Part shown: in pieces, positions 1 to 12,000 of the stretch
How the letters are laid out: each line of letters starts with the position of its first letter
Numbering within the stretch: position 1 is the stretch's first letter
Made by a program: the position numbers and the translations under genes
DNA from: Diphasiastrum complanatum
Lineage: Eukaryota; Streptophyta; Lycopodiopsida; Lycopodiales; Lycopodiaceae
Length of the DNA stretch: 64,000 nt
Direction of reading: 5' to 3'
Assembly: GCA_029204225.1 (NCBI GenBank)
Contig: CM055100.1
Location: 24,557,106 to 24,621,105, forward strand
Notes under the pieces: model-generated
Database searches by the model: none
The model's input: only the letters and a program-made list of their open reading frames with translations
What the model was told of the DNA's origin: nothing

Positions 1-36
1 CGAAATAAACCTTGACAAGCAAAACATGAACTTTAC

Positions 37-94
37 CTTCACAGCTGTCAATACCATTCCCTGTGAAACCCCTGGGACATTTACATCCCTTTTC
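37..94 (-). CDS. VSR: VSR exon 9: second half of EGF-like module 2
   Basis: Encodes [19 protein letters not shown], matching the GCKCPPGF block of VSRs. Acceptor ATTACAG, donor GTAAAG. The next exon is beyond the window. Confidence 0.9.
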
Positions 95-3000
95 CTGTAA
101 TATCTGTAGAAGAATTTGCAATCAAAAAAACAAAATTTTGACTAGAAAAGGCAAGAATCTCACACTATCAAAATGTTTCCCGAGGGAAATAATGAAATCT
201 AATTACCAAGCAAGCAGAAAAACTCGTTCCTTCATGAGTATTCTCCCAGCAGCCACCATTATCTATCTTGCAGCGTTCTAGTCCAACAGCTGTGAGTACA
301 AAGTAGCAAAGAGAAAACATTAATAGACAAAACTCTAACTCAAAGATTGATGCTTTCCCACACATCCATTCATAGCTTCAAAGCTCAAAGATACTGAAGT
401 GGTAATAGTGACAGCTAAGAGTCAATATTAATCACTAGAAGACCGACACCTTACAACAAATCACAACAGAGGAGGTTCAAAATTCACATAGATCAAACTT
501 ACAAGGATGATTGCTACCACCGGAATTACAAACTTATTTTTCCACAGTTCGTTGCTACTTTAGAAAGCCAGAAGTCATAAAATTACAAGCTAACGTAACA
601 CTATTGGAGAGTGCTTAAAAATTTCCTATTGCCACTAGTGCTACTAATCAAAGCAATCACAAAGAAATACAGTAGCTTCTAACAAACAGCTATTGATGAG
701 ACAAGCAGCACCTACCACCATTATGACAAGTTCAAGAGTTTAGAATCAGAAAGTAGCAAATCAAGATTTTAAGAAAGAGGAACAATCAAACAAAGAATTT
801 CAGAAAGAATTCTATATAAGGAATGTTTCTAGGTACCGTTCCTCAGGTAGGAACAGTTCCGTTGCTTTCCAAGGAGCTAGGACCAATACATACAATACTG
901 GAGGCTTTATTCATATGGCCTCTGCATCCACTACGATTCACATGGTCACTTACCATGTTTAACTCATGCCCCTCACCTTTCATAGATAAGCTAGGCTGAT
1001 TGGGCCATGGACCAAGTTATGTGGGGCATAAACGTGTAAAGCCTTACCCCTAACCATATTGATTCTATTGTCTGGTAGCTTCTTGCAAGGTTCTCCTATG
1101 GACCTTCAAAATAGTATTAAGTAGGTTAACTTGCGCAACTCCCACAATTGATTAATTTGATGCTCTTCAGCTCTTGGTAGGAGGCTTGCATAGCAGCTCC
1201 TTTGTAGGAGGCCAACCACAAGCGTATTGATGATTGTAGTGAGCATTTTGTTGGAAATTCCTATTTAATCTGCAGTTTGCTATCTTGTTTTGTCTCTGTG
1301 ATGCTCTATTCTTGTTTTGTTCATAGCTGTGAAGACAATATTCAACTTAAAACTTCTCTAAACTGGTAAATGCCTTCCAATAATAGGTATACCATGGAGT
1401 GACGTGAAGCTGACAGTATATATCCTCAGCATTGTTTAGATGTCATTGCGGACTGGCCTCTTTTTACGAACCTTGTAGAGTAGTAGCTTTGGAGCAACAC
1501 TGGCCAGCAAGTGTGCAACGACTCTAAGTCACAGCTTCATAGCTTACATGAAGGACTTGGACCACAGCTTCACTATCAGTATTGCTAATGAAAATTGTCA
1601 GCAAGCACACTTTAAACTGCACGTTAAAACCATGCGTGCGTGCATACTATGTGATTGATTATTCCTCGTCTTTGATCTAACGTTTGCATTCATATTTCAA
1701 CATTCTAAGGATTTGGAATGATATGTAATGCTACAACAAATGTCTTTTTCTATCTGCCGAAAACTGCAGCCAGTACAGAGGTAAGTTCGCAAATCTTCCA
1801 GCAGTGTTCACTAGGGCTCACATGGATACACCTAAAGTGTTGCCAAATATAAACCTAGAGCATAAGTGTTGCCAAATATGAACCTGCTGCCCATGTCTTC
1901 TTTAAAATCAAAGTTTCCTTATTCTGATCACACACATGCAATGAAACTTTGCCTTGCACTCTCAGCAATACATTGGATGAAAGACTAACAAGACAATGAT
2001 GCTTTCTGCAATCCAAAAGCTCTCAGAAACTTTAGACTTCTCAGAAACCTGAGATTCGTTACGTGACTCAAATTAAGAACATCACAAATGTAAAGTTTTG
2101 ATCAAAGACAAGGTTCACCTTCACAGTGGTTGTAACCATCACCCTGAAACCGGACACCCTCAACCAAGGGGCACTCACAAATCCTCCCACGAAAGGTGTC
2201 CTGCTCATTTATCAAAAAGTCAGCAGAAAAGGCATTAAAAAGTACAGCCCACTAGATTAATAACTCTAGCAAAGTTCTTACGTTTTAAGCGAAGTGATGA
2301 TAGTATCCCTTAAAAACTGGATCTACCAAAAAACATTTAGTAGCAGGTATCTTCATTGCAGATCCTACTAGAGCTAGATGTTTACTAGGCTCCTTTGACA
2401 AATATTAACCAAGATCGACACCTATCATGCAAACCAACAAGTTATTAAAAAGCTGATTCACCTTGGATGGTGCAAACAAATTTTCAGATGAATGACACAA
2501 ATAGCATGCAGAGAGAAACTTGACCTTGCAAGCTGTTACGTTGGCTTTGGTATTCTGCCAGCAGCCCCCATTATTTGAAAGACATTCATTTGTTTCTACT
2601 TCTGGATACATAGAATTCGCCATCAGTAGAACATGAATATCAGAAAGCCAAAGCTGAACCAAACTATATTTGACACAACATTTGTACATATAGACTAAAT
2701 GTAATAGCAGGACAGACCAACATCATACTTTTGAAACTATGCTAGTGCTCATTATCACAGCAAGGGATCTTGGAAATTTTATCTTATACCTTCATCACAA
2801 AACAACAGAATTTGCATTGAAGCTGAAAACATTCACAGGCTCTCACAAATATTCAAGACTGAGAGAACTACTTCAATTGTGCGGACAGATCGAGTGCTGA
2901 TTGCCTTATATAAGAAATTAGAATCTAATAATTGGACAAAGACATATTTGTTGCTGCTAGTCACTCCCAAGAGACTTAGGATTTTCTATACAAACTGATT

Positions 3001-6000
3001 GTCATTATTTGCTGATAATCCTTCAAGATTTTTACTTCTCAGATACAAACACTTTGCCTGGATGACTATAATGATCAAACAACAAGCAAAGAACAGCTCT
3101 TGCACTGCCAGCAAGCATAATTATTGCACCTCTAGAGCTTCAAGGCTGGGAAGAGGAATACCAAAAAGACTTTGGCTGAGAACGTAAGGCCTTCTCATAG
3201 CATAGGGACAATTCCTATTGGTAATGTCAAGGGAATTCTGCACTTAAGATTGATCGTATTCTGGCTAAGCTTGGTAGAAGAAACTTGGAAAGAACCCTTA
3301 CAATGCATCAACTCTCTCTAAGCTAGGGAGCATATGAACTTTCCAAATAGAAGTTTCTAAAATAAAATTTCTAGAACAAGAGTCTCTAGATAGATTTCTC
3401 AGTATGTATTTCTATGTATCATGCTTGCATGTTCTTATCCAGAATACAATATAGATTGCGATCCAAAATTAGGGTTAGGGTTTTGCGGATCACTTTTCTT
3501 TTTTAAAACTTTTCTACTCTTCCTTGAAATTTTTTTGCTTGGCCTTAGGAGCTGCAAAATTATGCATTACAAGACTCATACAAAGTCATTACTGTTTAAA
3601 GGCCTCATGAATTTTACAAGTTGCCTTACGAGCTCTTATGAGTTCTTAGGAACTCAAGTCCACAATTCCTCTGCGACTTCAATCTCGAGTTGACTTACAA
3701 GCTCTTATGAGTATTGGAATAGATTAAAGTAGGGTACTGCCATCAGTATACAAAACTAAGGATTGCTGGGAAATCTTAAGGTGATCTACATGACTTAGTT
3801 GATCATCGAGGAAACCTCGTGGATCATCAAAGGAGGTCATTGGATCCTTAATGAGGATCATCGGGGGGGGGGGGGGGTCGGGGGGGGGGGATGATGTTAG
3901 AGTTACTATTCACCTTGTTACCCCTAATGTTGTCAGCTAGGGTTAATTAGGACTATTAGGCCATGCTTGCATGCTAATTCTAGGGGCATTTACCTATATT
4001 TAGTAAAAGTCAAGTTAGAATTTAGTTAGACTCAAGTTCGAGATTCTAGTGCTTGCTTTGGAGCACAAGTTTTGCTATAGATAATATAGAGAGACATTAA
4101 TTAGGCAATTGCTTTAAGGCTGCCTTTGTTTTGCTTTTGGTAATAGACCAAAGTCTATAAGTATGTAGGGTGCCCTAGCTCATTTGCAATAGGACGTAGT
4201 TGGAGTTTCTCATCACTTCTATTCTCTCTCATGTGTTTGCCTATTATTTCATCACAATGGGAGAATTTGCCAGTGAACTTTGGATCTCGATCACTAACAA
4301 TGTCATTCAGCAAACCGTCAAGGAGTACTTGTATGATCAAGTCGTTTTCTAACAAAGGGCTTCCTTGATCTTAGAAGCTGTATATATTGCTTGTAGCTCA
4401 CAAATGCATCTCCCAACATTCATCGCTCAACAAGATCATAACAAAAACAATCATTTGGCTGAGGGAGAGCGTGGGTAAAAACTGTTCTGCTAAGACTGGG
4501 CAACTAGCAGCCTACACATTTTTAACTTAGTGTCTGAATCTTTTGGAAGAACACTGGCTGCAACAAGTATAGCAGTTAACTAAACTACAAAATAAATACC
4601 AGTCATTGCTGTTGTCTCCTTTACGACTAGTAGAAAAAACATATTATAAATCAACCCACCAATGCACCAATAAAATTTAAACTACAACCGGATAAGCAAC
4701 GACACTTAATATTTAATTGTACTGTGAAAAATGATGCATAAGAAAGCTCATAGAAAAATTGCTGCACTTTGAAAAAACTTTTATGAAACCATCCAAAAAC
4801 CCCATGCAACGCCAGCTAACGGAATAAGCCAAGAAGCTTCTCCAACTTGCTTCCTCTATCTAAATATCAAAACTGGCAAACACTGTGTTGTAGAGTATGC
4901 CAAATCAAAGTTCTGAACTAAATAATAAAACCACAACATGTCAAAATCAAGTCTGACTAAGAAACAAAGTCAACCTAAAAGAGAAGACAATTCTTACCAA
5001 ATTTCCATTACAGTTTTCTTTGAAATTCGCAGAACCTGATAATCAAAAGCAGTCTGGAAACAAGAACCAGCCTATGCAACAACAACTTTCTCTAAGACAA
5101 AAACTGATTTTGCATTCAACTAGAACTTCTTCCCGATTCATGAACCTGGAACAGTGTTTTGATACAAGAAATTTTAGTAATGATAATATTTGGAACTCTG
5201 GATGTTTGAAATATCCAAGACTCTTCGAAGACTCCTTTCAGAACTCAAAAATCAGGGTTTTCATCAAATTCGAGACTCAGATCTTTCCTTTTTTATCGAG
5301 CTCCCTCTCTTTTGTGCTAAAAGAAATGGACTCCAATCTGGACTATCGTATTCTAGGCTGCAAAAGATGAACCAATCCAATTACAGCTCTCTGGCTGAAA
5401 AGACGAAGACTAATCCAATTATGGCTGAACCCAACCTGTTCTAGGTTGCAATCTGATCCAACTAGGGTTAGCAACCTTTCTACTAAGTTGAAAGAGATAC
5501 TGTTGATCCATGTAAAAGCTCATGAAGTTTTGCACAAGAGATAACGATTTTATCATCAATAAGCCAGCGCCCAATCTCCTTGGCCAAGTTTCTAATTTTT
5601 TACTCCAAAAAAGACTCCTGTATACCCTGGAACCAAGGTTGCAGTCCGCATTCCGGAACGCGTTCCAGATCGCGTTCCGGAACGCGATCCGGGATTTCCC
5701 ATTAGGGTTTCCCGGAACGCAATTTTTTTTTTTTTGTATAGTTGCCAATATGGGTATCATGTGAAAGGATATCAAAAAAGCAATTGTTATGCAGATCTGT
5801 TGCTTGGTTTCAGATGGCTGCGGGCTACATTGACTATAAATCTGGACATCAGTAGATGGTTTAAGAAAATTGGCTGCATTTTCATATGGTTTCAGAAATT
5901 TGGAGTGTGTAGTCTGCCGACTGTTTCAGGTGCGAAACACCAAAAAGTGTGTTTTCACTCAGGGAGTTGGAAGGCCAAATCATGAAGAGGCCTTACCGTC

Positions 6001-9000
6001 GGGGCCGAGGTCTACCGGCAGCCCCAGGACCCCGCCGTTGGGGGGCGTTTCCCCCCAAACCCCCCACCAGGGGGCTACCGCCCCCCGAACCCCCTGTTTC
6101 AGCTATTCCAAAAGAAGTATACAATTCCTGCCAATCTAAGGAAGGCTCCTTCTAACTCTTTCTATCATTTTCTAACAGAAAACGGAATCAGTAGATCTGC
6201 AAACCATTGGCATCAGAACACCATTCAAAACTGATTTAGTTAGTATTAAACTCAAAAAAAAAAAAATTGGCCATTACTACTTTTTCCACAAAAAAAAAAA
6301 ACACAAAAAATTGCAATCCGGGTCTCGGATCGCACGATCCGGAACGTTTTTGCAGCGGATCGCGATCCGCTGCAACACAGCCTGGAACTGCATTAACCAA
6401 GTCATAAACACATTTAAATAGTAGCAATACGCATTCCAGAACGTGTTCTGGAATTCGTAGGATCACATTCCAGACACATTCCAAAATTCCGAGTTTGGGA
6501 TATAGCAAACAAGTGAAGTAGCAGACTGAATTCAGGAACACATGACCTTTACTATTATCTGTATGAAGGGCAAACTCATGTTCCTAAACAATAGCTCTGT
6601 GACATTTGTCTTGACATTTTTTTTATAAGTACTAAAGAAGACTTAGTAGGCTTCTAAAAAGAGACTAGATAGGCTATTCTATAGGAAGTCCGGTTCCTTA
6701 CAAAAAGGGGTCACAACAAGCAAAATGCTGTAGTTGCTCACTGTCGGTACTCGAATTTGGGTAGACATATTAATTCTGCTGTAAAAAATGAATTTGTTAC
6801 AACAAACCAAAGGAATCTTCGTTCACTGCCAATTCTTGGATTTGGAAAAAGACGTACAATTGCCCCATAATTACCACCACAAATAGCACTTCTGTAGGAA
6901 AACAGAAGTCTAACATACAGAATATTTGCTAGGATAATCATCCATAGCGTGGTAAGAATCAGGTCTTTAAGGCAGTAACTTTCTCATAATTCTTAGTCTT
7001 TATAAGTAGGATCGAGACGATACATATCTAATAATGGTTTACTCTATGTTCTGGAGCACAACGCATCTATGGATACTATAAACTGAAAAACATTAATCAT
7101 TTTAGAGATCTGGATAAGACTAATAGTAGTAACCCCTAATTGCACTGCTACTGCATCCTTATTCATGTCACAAACACCCACAGAGGTGCAAGTGACAAAG
7201 AAATGTGTAAAACGTCATCCATAATCTTGGTGTAACCTCTACTTAAAGAGAAGAAAATAGTAGTTCAAAATCTATGATCCTCCAAATCATTTCCCCAAAT
7301 AAACTGATTCCAGATTTTTAGAATATGATATAAGATAGTGGTTAAGCCTGTAGCATCTACAACCATGAAACTTGGAATCTGAAAGGATCCCACTCACATA
7401 AGCTGCAAAAAACAAATCTCAAAATTGCACAATGTACATCATATCTACCAAATAAAAGTGAGAATAATACATACGATGCAAATCATGATAGGAAACTTTA
7501 CTTTTAGAAAATCAAATTAGACGATAATAAATTTGATGAGGTAGCTTACCATCACTTAAGCATGCCGATGGCTCTGTTGTTTCCTGAAATCCTGCACATA
7601 TGGCTTTCAAAACTGCACCTTTGTCCAGTTTCCCTACAAAAAAACATTGTTGCACATTTCATATGTAGACCTCTCTTAGAAGCCTTCTTGCATTCAATTG
7701 AACTCCCAACAATGAATATCACAGCAATTTCAGTGAACCCAAGTGATTTTGGAACAATTGCCCTTTTGGAGTAATTCCAAAGTTTCACTTCTTCATAGCC
7801 ATATCTTGCTCCAAGGTAATAAGCTCAGGAACTCTGCAATATTCAGTGAGGCTGCTAATTATAGTTATATGAAATATCCATCAGTTGTAAGATATTTCTC
7901 TTATTAATTTTAAAAACTTCCCTTCCATGGAATAAGATGTCAAGTCCCATAAATACGTTGGCCTTATGTTTCTATTTTCCCTTTTCCCACTCCACAACAG
8001 AAATGGTGAAACCATTCAAGGGAGTCAGAATTACCACAACATAAAGATAAAGACCTTTAATTATGATATTTGATACACAACACAAGCTGTCTTGCATTAA
8101 TTTCATGACAATACAAAAGATGTAGCTCATCCAATGAAACTGGAAAAGGACTCATACATCAAATAAGGGCTATATAAGCTTTCTCGTATTATAAATACTG
8201 AACATATATATTTCGTGGAAACTTAAGAGGTAGGTGGGAGTTCCTACAAGAATACAAATGCCTAACTTCTTGTCAAAAACGTTTACTTTTCCGTTGTTGG
8301 CAAATTCCAAATCTTCTAGGTTCATAACAGTTTCATATGTTTTAAAATTTGAGCCAAAGAAACCAATCCAGATAAGTCCAACACCACCATGGAACAAAGC
8401 AGCATAAGGTTACTTTTCTTCAGGCCCTCATTGACTTAAGGTTTACAATCTGAATGATCCTATTGTGTTCAAAAATCACGATTCACCATAGGCTTTGTCG
8501 AATCTCCTTCATATATTGTAACATTTGGTAGATTTTGTCTTCCACACAAGAAAACATCACCGTGATGACACCTGCTTCAAAAAAAGAGCTCACCTCGGTA
8601 TTGTCGATTATTGATTATCAAGGTTGGTAAAATTGTAACATCCCCACGAGAGCCATGGCCCACCTGCCATACATAATTCAAACGTTGAATTCATAGTTAA
8701 CAAAAAATTCAAATCCAAAAGATTTGAATCAAGATTCGAGTCAATTCAATCAGATATTCAAATTGAGCATACTACATTTTTTGGAAAAAGTGGGAAGTTT
8801 GAAGGTTCAGGGAATCGTTTTTTGAAAGAGCAGGAATATTTTAGGTTTCAATGCAATTAGGACTCTTGGGCCCTACTAGCAATAGGATAAGACCATGTGG
8901 TCTTAATAGTAGTGACTTGGCATTTGGACAAGGTTGCTCAATCTTGTCGTGCTCCTACCTGTAACTTGTTGAAGTTCCCAATCAGCTAGAAATAAGGCTT

Positions 9001-12000
9001 TGTGGCTCCTCATTTGGGAGATTGATTGCTTAGAGCAAGTGGACCTTAGCTTGGCTTAGTTTAAAATGATATATCTTCAGTAAATGTAGCTTCAAATGAG
9101 CTGTCCTCATCATGATTCATAAGAAGACAATCATGATTGAAATTTGATGGTATATCAAATATTGGAGCCTACATTCATTGAAACTTTCGTGGAGAAGAAA
9201 TGTCGCGACCTAAGCAATCCTCATAGCGGAACAGTCTGGAATGCTACTTTTTATTTTTATTTTTTTTGCTAAAAAAAATAAAGTTAAGCCTCAAAACAAA
9301 ACGTCCAAAACAGCAGAGGAAAAATCCCAAACAACTTGAAAAATTATACAATGTGAGAATTTACAAAAAAAACATCCAAAATCCTTTTTTTTTAAAAAAA
9401 CCAAAAGAAAAAAATCTACTGCATGTTTTGAGAAACCCTAACCCATATTCCCGGAACGTGCAAGTATTATGGATGTTCAACATTGATTCCACTTGCCCAA
9501 AAAGCTTTGAATCCTTTTTTTATCATTGCTCAGCCTGAAAGAAGGGTTTGATAAATGTTCGGATCAATGATTCTTTTGCACCAAAGATTAGTTCCAACGA
9601 TTGATAGATGGGAGACATGTAGATGAAGCGGATGACAAATAGACATGGAGTGAAGAGTAAAGAGAGCTAGTTGTCTGTGTTGCTAGACAGCCATCACTAC
9701 AAAGACATGTGAATCGATCATTCAAGACCTACATGTATCCATCTTGCCAGACCCCAACCTTACACCCTCCGTGATTATCATTCTGCCCCCAACGGTTTCC
9801 AAACTCAAATATCTTATCCCCTACTAAACTTCGGCCTCCTTTTCAAACCCCTACCCTAACACACAGTATTCTTCTAATCTAAACATTTCAAACCATGATT
9901 TGTAATTATCCTGCCAACAAACATTTCCCTTTTGTTCTTGCATAATCTTCCCCCAACCCCCAGAAGAAGGTTTGTCCCTATCCAAATTAAACCTCCGATC
10001 CTTCCCAAGCTACTAAGTGGTGCTATATCGTTGACTATCTCTCAATCTTATTAATTTATCATCCCTCCCATTGCATTTCACAATAAACGAGCCCCCTGTA
10101 AAAATCGCCTTATGTAAATCCTTAAGATCTTGTTGCACACACCAAAAGGATGACTGTGGAGCCAAACCACCCAACCAAAGAGAAACTGAAAATCAATCCT
10201 CAACAGCTTCACGTCCCAAGCCACAGAAGTGAATAAAAGATAGAAGAGGTTTTTGGTAACTGGAAACCGGAATCTGGAAGTGAAGTAGGGCTAGTTTCTA
10301 TAGGTAGATATAGACCCCTAGAGCCTAGGAATATTCCTTCTAAAACCCTAATCCATAACTAAACTCAAAAGAAATTACTAAAACTATTAATACTCCTTTG
10401 TATGCATATAGCCATCAAACACCATGCACCACTCCACAACTCATAATTGGAGTGCTTGGGCCCTCTCAAGGTTATTAATTACATTCCGGGCCTGAATTGG
10501 AATATCAAGGCATAACCAATAATCTCGAACATTGGAGTGCCGGATATCTACATCGAGGATTGTTCCAAATCCTGCTGGCGCTTTTGAGCCGGAGAGATTT
10601 TCCTATGAGCATATACGTGCAACAATCAACGAGGTGGGGGCACACAACATGTAGTGCAGGTGGTCACCAACAAGGCTAGCAACCTTGTGGCTATGGGTGA
10701 GCTTTTGGAGACAGACTATCCTATTATTGTATGGACCCTGCGTGCAACACACTGCATAGATCTTTTGATGCATGACATAGGAGGCCTCCCCTGGGTAACC
10801 AGATATCTACATTTGTAACCAGGAAGAAGTGGGCCCTCGCCATGTTCAAGACTTATAGCCCGCTAGATCTAAACCCCCACTTTGCCTACCACTTTGTCAT
10901 ATTGGAGCGGTTGCTTTGGGTTCGACCCGCATTGCGACAGATGGAAGCCAGCCCTGAGTTCACATAGTGTCAGTGAGCCTTTGGAGATAATTTCTGGCGA
11001 CAGGCCAAAAAAAAAATTTATCGCGTTCCGATTCGGAACCGTTCCAAATGCTCGTTCCGAAATGCTCCCAGAACGCAATGCATCAATTTATGTAGATTAA
11101 AAATGTAAAATCATGTTGTTTTTTGTACTCACACTTCAAAGTAGATATTTGATAAAAGTAAAATCAGACAAATGCTATCGCACCAGAAACTAACCAATTT
11201 CACCATGCATGGAGATAATGACACCTTAATCACATCCAACAGGGGGCTTAAGTGAGACCTACCTGAGCTTCTTGCTCCTTTTTCAAAACTGGATTCTCAG
11301 CATCAGCATCCGGATCTCCCATACAATGCTGAATTTTATCAAGAGGAAGCCCTGCATATGTATAGATGGTTAATCTTCTGGAAGAGTATTGCGGCATGAG
11401 GAAATTCATTAAACGCAAACAGTCATCAGTATCAATAATTAACTTTATCATCTCAATTTGCTACTCCAATATGCACTCCATGAAATAACCCGCAATATCT
11501 ATCATAAACTTTTAGTCGTAGAATGCAGGGGCTTTGGTCAAAGATGTTATCCTTGTAAGATTACTTGGACCTGTAAAATCTACTACCGATCAAATCAAAA
11601 GCAGCCTTCAGTTCCTAGAATGATTGCTCATAATAACAGAAGAAGGGAACAACGTTGTGACTCCAAGCATGATCTTTACTTCCTGACACTTCAAAGAAAG
11701 AACACAATCACTTGAGCTGCTTTTAGATGTCACAAAACAACTATTGGGTTGGCACAGGTTACAGGGAGAGAGTAATCGCAAGAAAAAAAGGATCATGAAG
11801 AACAAACCTAGAGATTTGACGACCTCCTCGGCACAATCTGTGCTATACTTCTTCTCCTTCATCGGGCATCTGATTTGAAAGTCGGTTGCGTAATCCCACC
11901 ATACCCACGGTTTCTTCAAGTCAGTAGAGATCTTAAACACACAGAGGTGCCGCAGATTCTGAAGGACCACATCTTTTCCATCGTAACCTTGGCTAAAATC

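Larger units (their letters stand above)
2602..7549 (-). other. VSR intron 5 (4.9 kb)
   Basis: The largest intron of the gene within the window. It holds a G-rich tract (3863-3890), a possible gypsy integrase scrap (about 4155-4355, minus), two CpG-rich palindromic blocks (5640-5736 and 6288-6490) and a GC-rich block (5990-6100). The remainder is AT-rich and I see no gene in it. Confidence 0.75.
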
